DNA from: CBDCGJ01 sp965216645
GTDB lineage: Bacteria > Pseudomonadota > Alphaproteobacteria > GCA-2731375
Reading direction: 5' to 3'
Length of the DNA stretch: 64,000 nt
Assembly: GCA_965216645.1 (NCBI GenBank)
Contig: CBDCGJ010000063.1
Location: 124,001 to 188,000 of the forward strand
A program made the position numbers and the translations under genes. Position 1 is the stretch's first letter. Every line of letters starts with the position of its first letter. Below are positions 26,983-36,266 of the stretch, piece after piece. Below the pieces are notes generated by a model that worked only from the letters and a program-made list of their open reading frames with translations, had not been told where the DNA came from and searched no databases.

Positions 26983-27025
26983 CACAGCCTGCCAGCGCGG
27001 GCGGATAACAGACCATCCTGACCAT

Positions 27026-29233
27026 CTACCGTTCGATCGAAATGACGTTGCGCCGGTTCGGGTCCGGCCCCAGATAGCGCAAGGCCAGAATAGTGATATC
27101 GTCGGAAGCCTCGGCACCGTCGGTGAAATCGCTCACCGAAGCCGCCAGATTGTCGACCAATTCGGACATCGCGATGTCGGTGTTGCCCAGCCCATCCAGA
27201 TAGTCCCGGATCCGTTCGTTACCGAACATGTCGCTCTGCCGGTTCATCGCTTCGCTGATCCCGTCGCTCGAGAGCAGGACGACATCGCCGGGTGCGAGCT
27301 CAACGATACTGCCGGGATAGTCGAACTCAGATAGGATCCCCAGCGGCGGACCGCCATCGATCTCGAGTTGCGTGGCGGCCGTGCCGGCGCGGTGAAAGAA
27401 TGGCGCGTCGTGGCCGGCGTTGCACATCTCCAGGGTCCCGTCGTTCAAATTCAAAATACCGGCCAGCACGGTGACGAACAAGGTTTCCGGGTTCTCGCGG
27501 CTGATTTCGACATTGGCGTCACTCATGATCTGCGCGATGTCGCGGCCGAGGCGAAGGGCGCCGCTTTTGTAGAGCGCTTTGCTCAGCGCCATGAACAGGG
27601 ATGCCGGTACGCCTTTGCCGGATACGTCGCCGACCATGAAAAAGAGGTGGTCCCGGTCCAAAAGGGCGAAGTCATAGAGATCCCCGCCGACCGACCGCGC
27701 CGGCTCGATCAGCGCGTGCAAATCGAATTCCGTGCGCGAGGGATAGGCCGGAAACTGCCGCGGCAGAATACCCATCTGGATACGTCGTGCCGCCGACAAC
27801 TCGCCTTGCACCAGGGCCGCCGCCGCCCGCTCCTGTGCGAGGTCGAACGAAAGCACGCGGCGCTGGCGGTCGACCGCGGCCCAAGTCGACGCCGACATCA
27901 CCGCCCAAAGGGTCAGTGACGCCAATGCCGGTTGGCTGACGTCAATCAGCCAATTGCGCTGAGTGAAGCCGTACCAGGCCAAGGCCGCCAGCACCGCCAG
28001 CAGCAGGAGCACCGGCAGGGCGCTCAGTACCGGTCGGAAGAGCGGAATCAAGGTCAGGAGCAACGCGCCCGCCACCAGGATCAACCCGAGTTCCAGCCAA
28101 CGGGCGAAATCGGGTCGGGTCAGGGCCAGGCCGGCGATCATCATCTCCAGCGCTTGCGCATGGATTTCAATCCCCGGCATCGTCGCCCGAAGCGGGGTCT
28201 GCTGCAGATCGTGCAGGCCGGTGCTGCTGGTCCCGATCAGGACGATATGGTTGGCGAAAGTGGCCGGGGTCAGATTGCCCGCCAAGACATCGGCGGCCGA
28301 GACGTAGCGGATTTCCAGGCTGGGCGTGTAGTGCAACCAAATCCGGCCCGCGGAATCCGTCGGATAGTGGAAATCGCCAATGCTGACGCCGGTGACACCG
28401 TCCTCGTCGCTTTGCACCAGGAACCATTTCGCGCCGACCATCACGCGTAGAATCTCCAAGCTCAGCGCGGGATATATCTTGCCGTCGACCGCCGCTAACA
28501 TGGGTAGCCGGCGGACCACGCCATCCCGATCCGGCGTGCCGTTGAGCACGCCTTCGCCGGCGGCGCTCTCGGTGATTTGAGGAAGGTTGCGCAGAAAGCC
28601 GTCATAGCTGGGCAGTTTGGTTATCGGGTCGGGTCCCCGGACCAGATAGGCCGACTTGGGATGCGATGCCGAATCGCGCTGTCCAGGCAAATCGTTGCTG
28701 GCGGCGATGCCGAGGACGACCGGGATCTCGGTCAGGCTCTCGCCGAACAATTTGTCATTGGAGGGCAGACGGGTCAAGCCTTCGCGCAGTTCCGCCGGCA
28801 GGTTCGGCAGGTTGTTTTCCAGATTCTCCGGCGACAACCGGTCGGGTTCGGAGAACAATATGTCCATGCCGACCACCAATGGCTTGGCCACGGCCACCCG
28901 TTTGACAATTTCCGCCATACGGTGGCGCGGCCAGGGCCATTGGCCATATTCGGTCAAACTGGCTTCATCGACGTCGACGATCACCACCGGATCCTGTTTG
29001 AACGGCCGCGGCGACAGGTTCTGCATCACGTCGAACAGACGCAGGCGCAGCCATTCCAATTGCGGCGGATCGACCCAGCGAAGCGCCAAAAAGGCGAGCA
29101 GGATCGCCAATGCCAGCGGCAGTCCCTGCCAACGACCGAGCCGGCTAAAACCGATTCTATCGAAAACACGGCTTAGGAAACCTTGACGCGGGCCTTCGCC
29201 GTCTTCGGCGGAAAATTCGACTTGGGTAGCCAT
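27026..29233 (-). CDS. CHASE2-domain PP2C (SpoIIE-type) phosphatase
   Basis: A 735-residue sensor phosphatase. Order: a membrane anchor (about 27-45), a CHASE2 extracytoplasmic domain (about 55-310; VVIVDVDEASLTEYGQWPWP is its hallmark), three membrane helices (about 325-410), a short coiled coil (LAQERAAAALVQGELSAARR) and a PP2C/SpoIIE domain with RSVGGDLYDF, MVGDVSGKGVPASLFM, NAGHDAP and SDGISEAMN. It should dephosphorylate a phospho-STAS protein in response to an envelope signal. ATG 29233 is chosen because it lies eight bases after the upstream metallo-hydrolase stop and gives a normal N-terminus. It is the PP2C partner of the STAS and RsbW proteins encoded here. Confidence 0.92.
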   Translation of the reverse strand: MATQVEFSAEDGEGPRQGFLSRVFDRIGFSRLGRWQGLPLALAILLAFLALRWVDPPQLEWLRLRLFDVMQNLSPRPFKQDPVVIVDVDEASLTEYGQWPWPRHRMAEIVKRVAVAKPLVVGMDILFSEPDRLSPENLENNLPNLPAELREGLTRLPSNDKLFGESLTEIPVVLGIAASNDLPGQRDSASHPKSAYLVRGPDPITKLPSYDGFLRNLPQITESAAGEGVLNGTPDRDGVVRRLPMLAAVDGKIYPALSLEILRVMVGAKWFLVQSDEDGVTGVSIGDFHYPTDSAGRIWLHYTPSLEIRYVSAADVLAGNLTPATFANHIVLIGTSSTGLHDLQQTPLRATMPGIEIHAQALEMMIAGLALTRPDFARWLELGLILVAGALLLTLIPLFRPVLSALPVLLLLAVLAALAWYGFTQRNWLIDVSQPALASLTLWAVMSASTWAAVDRQRRVLSFDLAQERAAAALVQGELSAARRIQMGILPRQFPAYPSRTEFDLHALIEPARSVGGDLYDFALLDRDHLFFMVGDVSGKGVPASLFMALSKALYKSGALRLGRDIAQIMSDANVEISRENPETLFVTVLAGILNLNDGTLEMCNAGHDAPFFHRAGTAATQLEIDGGPPLGILSEFDYPGSIVELAPGDVVLLSSDGISEAMNRQSDMFGNERIRDYLDGLGNTDIAMSELVDNLAASVSDFTDGAEASDDITILALRYLGPDPNRRNVISIER

Positions 29234-29240
29234 GGTTCGG

Positions 29241-30200
29241 TTATACGTCCAATTCCAATCCGTCGAACGCGGTGGAGATGCGCAAGCCGCTGTCCGGCAG
29301 GGAAATCTCCAGGTAACGCAGAGTCTCCCGTTCGATGCGCGCCAGGGCCGCGTCGTCATTGGTGGGCTCATGATGGAACAGGCAAAGATGTTCGACCTTG
29401 GCCCGCGCCGCCAGCTCGACGGCGATGATATTGTTGGAATGGCCCCAATCCGCCTTGACCGTGACCGCGTCCGCCAGAGAATACATGGCGTCGAAGATCA
29501 GCAGGTCGGCGCCACGGTAGAAGTCGACCACGGCCTCGATTTCGTCAAGCTCCTCGATCCGGTGCTCGCCGTCGGTGGCATAGATGACCGACTTGCCGTC
29601 ACGCTCCAGACGATAGGCGTAGGAATCGCTTTCGTGATGTTGCTTCATTGGCGTCAGACGGCAACCGGCGACGTCATGGACGCCGCTGTCCGGCAGGGTG
29701 ACGAATTCGATGTCCGCGGCCAATTCGTCGAATTCGACGGGGAAGAAAGGATGACTGTGCTGGGTGCGAAAAATCCGTTCAATGGCGTCATGACAGCCAT
29801 AAATGACGATTTTACTATCCGGCAGATAGGCCGGCGTGAAAAACGGGAAGCCCATGATATGGTCCCAATGGGCGTGGGACATGACGATGTGAAAGACCGG
29901 CCGCTTGTCAGGCCAGCGTCCGGTTGCCGCCGCATTGCCGAATTCTCGGGCGCCGCTACCCATATCGAAGACCAGATATTCCGGGCCGCCGGTCTCGATC
30001 TCAACGCAAGAGGTGGCGCCGCCATAGGTTCGCGCGGTGGCGAAGTCCAATTCCCTATCGACAAAAGCGGCGATTTCGGTGCGGTCGGCAAACCGGCGTC
30101 CGGCCGCCGCTTCCAGCGCGCTCACGACCTTGCTTCGCACCTGTGCGCCGGTCAGCGCCGTCGGCAACGATCCTCTGGTGCCCCAGAACCGTACCCGCAT
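29241..30200 (-). CDS. Metallo-beta-lactamase-fold hydrolase
   Basis: A 319-residue protein of the MBL superfamily with the metal-binding signature SHAHWDH (H-x-H-x-D-H) and further metal ligands in HHESDSYAY, YATDGEH and LFHHEP. The N-terminus MRVRFWGTRGSLP is typical of RNase Z/PhnP-like MBL proteins. Here it sits between the STAS and CHASE2-PP2C genes on the same strand, so a role in the signalling module, perhaps on a nucleotide or cyclic nucleotide, is possible. The substrate cannot be deduced. Confidence 0.85.
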   Translation of the reverse strand: MRVRFWGTRGSLPTALTGAQVRSKVVSALEAAAGRRFADRTEIAAFVDRELDFATARTYGGATSCVEIETGGPEYLVFDMGSGAREFGNAAATGRWPDKRPVFHIVMSHAHWDHIMGFPFFTPAYLPDSKIVIYGCHDAIERIFRTQHSHPFFPVEFDELAADIEFVTLPDSGVHDVAGCRLTPMKQHHESDSYAYRLERDGKSVIYATDGEHRIEELDEIEAVVDFYRGADLLIFDAMYSLADAVTVKADWGHSNNIIAVELAARAKVEHLCLFHHEPTNDDAALARIERETLRYLEISLPDSGLRISTAFDGLELDV

Positions 30201-30246
30201 GCGGCCCGCTCCCCTTCCTCGCGACCTCGGTCGCCATCATCGCCGT

Positions 30247-30645
30247 TCAGGCCGGCGATTGCGCGTCATAGCTCGCGAGCGCTTCCTCGGAAATAGACGC
30301 GATCGCCTCGCGTACTTCTTCGAAATTCTCGATGATGAGGTCGAAACGGCTAATCTCGAATATTTCCGCCACCATCGGACTTAAGTTGGTCAATGCTAAG
30401 CGGCCGTCCGCCGCGTGACATTGCTTGGCGACGATCATCAAGGCGCGCAAGCCGACGCTGGATACATATTCGATACCGGTCATGTCCATGACCATATGCG
30501 GCGACGGGGAAGGGTCCTCGGCGATCAAGCGCAGCACCCGGGCTTGGAAGGCCTGACTGGAGTTTTGATCGAGCCGACCGGATGGACGGATCACCGCCAC
30601 ATCGGCATAACGCTCCTCGGTTAACTGAACGGCGGCATCGGCCAT
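30247..30645 (-). CDS. STAS-domain anti-sigma factor antagonist
   Basis: A 132-residue STAS protein. The core reads VAVIRPSGRLDQNSSQAF, then MVMDMTGIEYVSSVGLRAL, where the serines of YVSSVG are the usual phosphorylation site. It would be phosphorylated by the RsbW-like kinase (25198-25626) and dephosphorylated by the PP2C protein (27026-29233). ATG 30645 has an excellent ribosome binding site (GAGGAGGAA upstream). It is first in the leftward run STAS, MBL hydrolase, CHASE2-PP2C. The regulated output is not in the window. Confidence 0.92.
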   Translation of the reverse strand: MADAAVQLTEERYADVAVIRPSGRLDQNSSQAFQARVLRLIAEDPSPSPHMVMDMTGIEYVSSVGLRALMIVAKQCHAADGRLALTNLSPMVAEIFEISRFDLIIENFEEVREAIASISEEALASYDAQSPA

Positions 30646-30756
30646 CTCAAATTCCTCCTCTGGGAAATCTAGCAGCTCGGCTCCGTGGCGCAAGCACGCA
30701 ATAACGGTATTTCGAGCAATTCTTTGCTAGCTGGTTCCATACGATCGAGACTTGTT

Positions 30757-32160
30757 CTAGGTGGCGGGGATACGGGCCGGCGGCGCCTCGGATTCGATCG
30801 CCCGATCCGGATTTTCGCCATCGTCGGTCGCCGCCACCTCGTCCTCGACCGGCGTCGATTGCAATTGCGGTGCCGGGCCATGATCCTTGTCGTCCCACCC
30901 GATGCTGGCGAAGGCGCCGCAAGTGGGGCAATGAGGTTGCCAGTTCTCGTTCGGTTCGTGACATTCCTGACAGCGCCAGACCGGCGGTACCGGCGCCAAG
31001 GTGGCTTGCTTCAACCAGTGGCGGGCGCCATCCATATCGCGGCCTTGCAACTCGCTCAATTCGGCCATCAGTTGACAAGTTTCCTTGTCCGGACGCCCCT
31101 CGAGCAACGGCTGCAAAGTCTCCCGTGCCAGAGGATAGTCCCCGGCGGCGAGGGCCGCCCGGGCCAGCAGGCGGCGGCTTTGCGGTACCTCCGCATGGGG
31201 ACCGACAAAGCTTTTCAGTCGTGACAGGCGGGCCTCTGGGGTTTCCGCCGCCGCTTCGCCGAACGCCAGATCGGTCAATTCGGGGTGATCGTGGCCGGGC
31301 CAGACCTGACGCAGCAGGCGATCCGCTTTCGAACTTTTCCCGGCGGCGCGGTAGTGGGCGATCGCCTGCAGGGCGGCGGGCAAGGGTGCGAACCGGACGG
31401 CCTTTTCGGCCAGGCTCGCCGCCCCGGCATAGTCGCCCTGTCCCGCTTTCTGCGCCGCGCGGCCGAGCATCAACGCGCCCTGATGCCGGTCGGCATCGGC
31501 CGCGGTCAGCACCTTGCGGTTGCCCGCCTGCTTGGCGATGCGTAGGGCATTGTCCCAACCGCCGTCGTCGACTTCGAGCAGAATCAATTCCTGCGCCACC
31601 CAGGGTACCTTCGGCTTCAACTGGTAGGCCCGGCGCGCCAGTTCCAAGGCGCGGCCTTGGTCGCCGTCGCGGCGGGCATAGGCCAGCAGACCGCGCAGAC
31701 CGAGGAATTCGGTGTCGCGGCGCTGACGCATCTGTTCGAACAGGGCGCGGGCTTCGTCGTCGCGGCCGTCGAGTTGCGCGGTTTGAGCGCCCAACAAGAG
31801 GTTCAAGGGTTGCTGTTCGAGTAGATTGTCGGCCTTGTTGGCGAAGTACTTCGCCTGCGCCATATCTCCGGCGGCGATCGCCACCAGCCCGCGGCCGGCG
31901 GCTTCGACGCCGCGGTCCCGCCGCCGTGCCGTGCCACGCTGACGCAGCGTTTTCGGGCCGCGCGCGATCCAGCCGAGCCAACGCAACAGAAGCGTCAGCA
32001 CGAAGAGCAACACCACCAGACCGACCAGGGCGATGCCGAGGGACAGTTCGACCAGCCAGCCGCGCCATTCGATGGTCAATAGGCCGGGATTGTCGGCCAT
32101 CCAGGCCGCCCCCATGGCGACCGCGATCATGCCGAGAAAGAGGAAGAAGAGGCGCAGCAT
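30757..32160 (-). CDS. hemY: HemY-like membrane TPR protein with C-terminal zinc ribbon
   Basis: A 467-residue protein with two N-terminal membrane helices (FFLFLGMIAVAMGAAW; LGIALVGLVVLLFVLTLLL) and TPR-like helical repeats typical of HemY, the haem-operon protein whose molecular role is unsettled. Near the C-terminus (about 400-425) it adds a CQEC...CPTC zinc-ribbon-like pair, a LapB-like trait seen in alphaproteobacterial HemY. Its ATG overlaps the stop of the mitofilin-like gene (TGATG), so hemC, hemD, the mitofilin-like gene and hemY form one tightly coupled operon. Confidence 0.87.
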   Translation of the reverse strand: MLRLFFLFLGMIAVAMGAAWMADNPGLLTIEWRGWLVELSLGIALVGLVVLLFVLTLLLRWLGWIARGPKTLRQRGTARRRDRGVEAAGRGLVAIAAGDMAQAKYFANKADNLLEQQPLNLLLGAQTAQLDGRDDEARALFEQMRQRRDTEFLGLRGLLAYARRDGDQGRALELARRAYQLKPKVPWVAQELILLEVDDGGWDNALRIAKQAGNRKVLTAADADRHQGALMLGRAAQKAGQGDYAGAASLAEKAVRFAPLPAALQAIAHYRAAGKSSKADRLLRQVWPGHDHPELTDLAFGEAAAETPEARLSRLKSFVGPHAEVPQSRRLLARAALAAGDYPLARETLQPLLEGRPDKETCQLMAELSELQGRDMDGARHWLKQATLAPVPPVWRCQECHEPNENWQPHCPTCGAFASIGWDDKDHGPAPQLQSTPVEDEVAATDDGENPDRAIESEAPPARIPAT

Positions 32161-33500
32161 CAGCCGGCTCCCGACCCCGCCAGGGCCCGCTGTTCAAGCT
32201 TCTTCATCGCCTGCTCGACCGCCAGTTTGGCCTTGGCCGCATCGATCCAGCCTTGGGCCGACGGGCGGCTGTCGCCGGGCAGCTTCTCCAACTCCTCAAC
32301 CGCCGCCGTCAGATCGCCGGCGTCCAATTGATACTCCGCGCGGGCGATCACGGCTTCCAGATCGTCGCCGGAGATATTGCCGGTGCGCCGGACTTTGACC
32401 AATCCGCTCAGGCGCTTCTTGGTGCTTTCCCAAATGCCGCCGCCCTTGCCTTCGGCCTCTTCCAACAAACGATCGACAAGGCCGTCGAAGCGGTCGCGCA
32501 ACTGCCGGCCGGTCCGTACGCCGCGCTCCGCATGCTCGCGCAGGTCCGACAGGGCGCCATCGACCACGGTATCGCCGCCGAAACGGTCGTTGATCGCCGA
32601 CAATACTTCCCGATAGGACTTGCCGCTTTCGACCTCCCGCCGTAATTGCACCAGAGCGATCGCGAACGTCTCCATCTTCACGGCGGCGACCCGCTGCTTC
32701 GCTTCCGCGGCCAGGCGGCTGACCTGCCCCTGCAACTGCTTGAGATTGTTGTCGAGCGGGGCGACGGCGTTGCTGGTCAGCTGCTGCGCTTGCTTCAGGG
32801 TCCCAGAGACCTCGCCATTCAGCTTCAGGAGCGCGGTTTCAAGGTCGTTTAGCCGTTGTTGCAGCGGCTTCAGGGCCTCGCCGTCGATCGCTCCGGCATC
32901 GCTGGCGCGGTTAGCCAGAGCCTCGCCGAATTCGCCCATCTGGGTGGCCAGCTCGGCCACGGTCTGCCGTGTCTCCGCCAAATTCTCCTGCAAGCGCTTT
33001 TCCAGTTCGACCATGGCGTCGCCGTCCGCCAAGCTGGTGGTCCGGCTGGCCTCGGCATTTTCGAGGTTCTTGAGCGCGCGTTGCATCTTGGTCAGAGCCT
33101 CGCCCTGAACCCGATGACGGTCCTGCAGGCCGGCCAGCTTGGTTTCGATGGACGCGACCCTGTCGCGCTCCGCGCTCGACATGCCGGCCTCGCCCTTAAA
33201 CCGGTCCGGTAGATACGGCGTCAGAAAAATGTGCAAGGCCGGTCCGAGCAGAAGACCGATCAGCAAAGCCGCGGCGATGGCGAACTTCGGCCAAGTCGGT
33301 TTGCCGTCATCCGTTGAGTTGGCGGTCGGCTTAGCGGCGCTCTCCGCCGCGCTGTCCTCGACGACCTCGGCGTCCACATCGGTCGGCGGTTCGTCGCGGG
33401 CGGGTGCGTCCTCGACGGCTTCCGCCTCGATCGCTTCTTCGTTTTTGTCGTCGGCGACCTTGTCGTCGCGTTTGTCGTCTTCCGGTTTCTTATCGCTCAT
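32160..33500 (-). CDS. Mitofilin/Mic60-like inner-membrane coiled-coil protein
   Basis: A 446-residue protein: acidic disordered N-terminus (about 1-68), one membrane helix (FAIAAALLIGLLLGPALHIF, about 71-92), long heptad-rich coiled coil (about 110-290) and a helical C-terminal domain (about 300-440) like the mitofilin signature region. Position between hemD and hemY is the conserved place of alphaproteobacterial Mic60 homologues, the proposed ancestors of the mitochondrial crista-junction protein. ATG 33500 overlaps the hemD stop; an upstream ATG lies inside hemD and is not used. A role in shaping the inner membrane is inferred from the family. Confidence 0.82.
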   Translation of the reverse strand: MSDKKPEDDKRDDKVADDKNEEAIEAEAVEDAPARDEPPTDVDAEVVEDSAAESAAKPTANSTDDGKPTWPKFAIAAALLIGLLLGPALHIFLTPYLPDRFKGEAGMSSAERDRVASIETKLAGLQDRHRVQGEALTKMQRALKNLENAEASRTTSLADGDAMVELEKRLQENLAETRQTVAELATQMGEFGEALANRASDAGAIDGEALKPLQQRLNDLETALLKLNGEVSGTLKQAQQLTSNAVAPLDNNLKQLQGQVSRLAAEAKQRVAAVKMETFAIALVQLRREVESGKSYREVLSAINDRFGGDTVVDGALSDLREHAERGVRTGRQLRDRFDGLVDRLLEEAEGKGGGIWESTKKRLSGLVKVRRTGNISGDDLEAVIARAEYQLDAGDLTAAVEELEKLPGDSRPSAQGWIDAAKAKLAVEQAMKKLEQRALAGSGAG

Positions 33501-34228
33501 CACAAATCCTTCCGGCGTTCCAGGATCGCTTGCACAAGATGATCCTGGTCTGGCCGCGCCGCCACGACGATGTCGCGCCAACGCAACCCGGCAATCCTAT
33601 CCGCCACCGCCCGGGACAGACAAAAGGCGGTCTGATCGGCTATGCGGTCCGATAGGCCGGCCGCGGCGAGCAGATCGCGGAATGTCGCCGCGGTTCTGGG
33701 CGAGTATAGAATAACCCCGTCCAGTCTATCGGAGGATATCGCATCAACCGCCGTGGAACTCAAGCGTGTCGATGTCTCCGCCCGATACAACACCCGACGG
33801 TCGACCCGGTAACCGGCCGCCGTCAAGGTTCCGCTCAAATCGCCGGCAACGGCGCTGCCGGCCACATGCAATAGGGGCCCGTTCGCCGGCGACAGCCGGC
33901 GTTGCACCAATGCGGCCAGATCGGAGACGTCGCCGCCCGCGCTCTCGACCGCGCTATAGCCGAGATTGGTGGCGACGGCGGCGCTGCCCGGTCCGACCGT
34001 GAAGACCGGCAGATCGCGCTCGTCGCTTCGCGACGCGGCAGCGCGCGCGCCATTGGCGCTGGTGATCAAGAGCGCTTGAAACATGGTTAATTCAAGCTTG
34101 GGTCCGGGCAGGTCGACGATCTCCAGCAACGGCTCGATAACGCTGTCGATTTTAAGTGCGTGCAGGATTTCGGCCAATTCCTCCGAATCGGCTCGCGGTC
34201 GGGTCAACAGCACCCGCATCGATTTCAT
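33500..34228 (-). CDS. hemD: Uroporphyrinogen-III synthase
   Basis: A 242-residue protein that cyclises hydroxymethylbilane to uroporphyrinogen III. The family's weakly conserved pattern is visible: VLLTRPRADSEELAEIL at the start, LLITSANGARA in the first lobe, VFTVGPGSAA and ILYSPRTAATF in the second. The start overlaps the hemC stop by four bases and the stop overlaps the mitofilin-like start. Assignment rests on motifs plus the hemC neighbour, since this family is divergent. Confidence 0.9.
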   Translation of the reverse strand: MKSMRVLLTRPRADSEELAEILHALKIDSVIEPLLEIVDLPGPKLELTMFQALLITSANGARAAASRSDERDLPVFTVGPGSAAVATNLGYSAVESAGGDVSDLAALVQRRLSPANGPLLHVAGSAVAGDLSGTLTAAGYRVDRRVLYRAETSTRLSSTAVDAISSDRLDGVILYSPRTAATFRDLLAAAGLSDRIADQTAFCLSRAVADRIAGLRWRDIVVAARPDQDHLVQAILERRKDL

Positions 34229-35154
34229 TCCGTGAAGAAATCAGGCCCGGCACGGGCCTTCAACTCGTTGCCGGCGTCGCGCCCCATTTCCGCCGCGTCA
34301 CCGACCGCCCCCTCACGTTCGGTAGCGAAACGCGCGCTGCCGTCTGGCCGCAGGATTTCGCCGCGGAAACGCAGCCGGTCGCCGTCAAGGTCGGCCAGAC
34401 CGGCGATCGGCGTGCGGCAGGAGCCGTCGAGCGCCGCCAGAAAGGCCCGTTCCGCCGTCACCCGATGCCAGGTTTCCCGATCCATCAAGGGCGCCAGCCG
34501 TTCGAGGGTGCCCGCATCGTCGGCCCGGGTTTCGAGGCCGATGGCACCCTGGGCCACGGCGGGCAGCATCACGTCCGCCGCCATCGCCTCGGTGATCCGG
34601 TCGCTCTGTCCCAGACGGTTGAGGCCGGCGCAGGCCAGGAAGGTGGCGTCGGCCCGACCGTCGGCGAGCTTGCCCAGGCGCGTATCCACATTGCCGCGGA
34701 ACTCCACCACCTGGAGGTCCGGGCGGCGATGCCGCACCTGAGCCGCGCGGCGTAGGGAGGAGGAGCCGACCACCGCCCCCGCCGGCAGCGCCTCGAAACT
34801 CGAATGTTTTTCGGAGATGAAGGCATCCAGCGGATCTTCCCGCGGCAGCACGCAGGTCAGCGCCAGACCGTCCGGCAATTCGGTCGGCAGATCTTTCGCC
34901 GAATGCACGCCGATCTGGACCGCGCCCGCCAGCATGGCGTCCTCGATTTCCTTGGTGAACAACCCTTTGCCGCCGAGTTCGCGTAGGGATTTGTCCTGAA
35001 TCCGGTCGCCACTGGTACGGAAGACGCGGATTTCGACCTCGTCTGCGCCGAGATCGCCATGGGCGGCCAGCAGGCGAGCTTTCAGCTCGTCGGCCTGGGC
35101 CAGCGCCAGAATGCTGCCGCGAGTGCCGATCACAATGGACGGTTGCGCGCTCAT
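34225..35154 (-). CDS. hemC: Hydroxymethylbilane synthase (porphobilinogen deaminase)
   Basis: A 309-residue enzyme that polymerises four porphobilinogens. The N-terminus IVIGTRGSILALAQAD, the HSAKDLPTELP loop, SSLRRAAQVRHRRPDL and the cofactor cysteine in LACAGLNRLG are all present. ATG 35154 gives the usual N-terminal length; the frame stays open further but that part overlaps the divergent tsaD start. It is first in the haem operon and shares a 52-bp divergent promoter region with tsaD. Confidence 0.97.
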   Translation of the reverse strand: MSAQPSIVIGTRGSILALAQADELKARLLAAHGDLGADEVEIRVFRTSGDRIQDKSLRELGGKGLFTKEIEDAMLAGAVQIGVHSAKDLPTELPDGLALTCVLPREDPLDAFISEKHSSFEALPAGAVVGSSSLRRAAQVRHRRPDLQVVEFRGNVDTRLGKLADGRADATFLACAGLNRLGQSDRITEAMAADVMLPAVAQGAIGLETRADDAGTLERLAPLMDRETWHRVTAERAFLAALDGSCRTPIAGLADLDGDRLRFRGEILRPDGSARFATEREGAVGDAAEMGRDAGNELKARAGPDFFTE

Positions 35155-35206
35155 AAGCGCCGGTGCTAAGGCCTTCGCAATCGAAGCGCAAGGGCAAAAT
35201 TGCCGC

Positions 35207-36241
35207 ATGAAAGTTCTAGGGATCGAGACCAGTTGCGACGAAACCGCCGCCGCCGTCGTGGACGGCGACCGGCGCATTCTGTCCAACGTCATCCTCAGCC
35301 AGATCGACGACCATGCCCCCTATGGCGGCGTGGTGCCGGAGATCGCGGCACGCGCGCATGTGCAGCATCTGGACGGCCTGATCGAAAGGGCGATGGCGGA
35401 GGCCGGGCTCGGCTTCGCCGATCTCGACGGCGTCGCCGCGACAGCGGGACCCGGCCTGATCGGCGGCGTCATGGTCGGCCTGGTCACGGCCAAGGCGATC
35501 GCCGCCGCCGCCGGCAAGCCGCTGCTCGCGGTCAATCACCTGGAAGGCCACGCCCTGACGGCGCGGTTGACCGACGAGGTGGCGTTTCCCTATCTGCTTC
35601 TGCTGGTCTCCGGCGGTCATTGCCAGTTCCTCATCGTCGAGGGCGTGGGCGCCTATCGCCGCCTTGGCACCACGATCGACGACGCCATCGGCGAAGCCTT
35701 CGACAAGACCGCCAAACTGCTGGACCTGGGCTATCCGGGCGGCCCGGCGTTGGAGCGCCTGGCGCGGGACGGCGATCCGGAAGCGCTGAGTTTGCCGAGG
35801 CCGATGCTGGGCCGGGACGGGTGCGATTTCTCGTTCGCCGGTCTGAAAACCGCGGTGATGCACGCGTTGAAGAAGCATGCTGGATTGGCGCCGGCCGACG
35901 TGGCCGCCAGTTTCCAGGCCGCCGTCTGCGACGTGGTGGCGGACCGGCTGGATCACGCCCTTGAGGCCTGCCCGACAACCGTCGAGACCGTGGTCGTGGC
36001 CGGGGGTGTCGCCGCCAATCAGGCCCTGCGCGCCGCTCTGGTCGACCGGGTCAAAGCGGCCGGCCGCCGCTTCGTGGCGCCGCCGGTGCCGCTCTGCACC
36101 GACAACGGGGCGATGATCGCCTGGGCTGGATTGGAGCGCCTGCGCGCCGGACTGACCGATTCCCTGGACGTCGAAGCCCGGCCCCGCTGGCCTCTCGACC
36201 CGGACGCGGAGCCCAAACCATTTGCCGGGGTGCGCGCCTGA
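35207..36241 (+). CDS. tsaD: tRNA N6-adenosine threonylcarbamoyltransferase
   Basis: A 344-residue Kae1/TsaD protein that completes t6A37 in tRNAs decoding ANN codons. MKVLGIETSCDETAAAVVDG begins the protein, the metal-binding HLEGH motif is present, LLLVSGGHCQFL forms the nucleotide site and SFAGLKTAV follows. Start ATG 35207 is the family's standard start. It is divergent from hemC and is followed 25 bp later by gpsA in the same direction, a common alphaproteobacterial order. Confidence 0.97.
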   Translation: MKVLGIETSCDETAAAVVDGDRRILSNVILSQIDDHAPYGGVVPEIAARAHVQHLDGLIERAMAEAGLGFADLDGVAATAGPGLIGGVMVGLVTAKAIAAAAGKPLLAVNHLEGHALTARLTDEVAFPYLLLLVSGGHCQFLIVEGVGAYRRLGTTIDDAIGEAFDKTAKLLDLGYPGGPALERLARDGDPEALSLPRPMLGRDGCDFSFAGLKTAVMHALKKHAGLAPADVAASFQAAVCDVVADRLDHALEACPTTVETVVVAGGVAANQALRAALVDRVKAAGRRFVAPPVPLCTDNGAMIAWAGLERLRAGLTDSLDVEARPRWPLDPDAEPKPFAGVRA

Positions 36242-36266
36242 TCGAAATCGGGTTAGGATCGGCATT

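Noticed and set aside
30647..32197. 516-codon frame overlapping hemY on the same strand
   Set aside because: Arg/Pro-rich out-of-frame translation of hemY; the HemY frame has membrane helices and TPR pattern.
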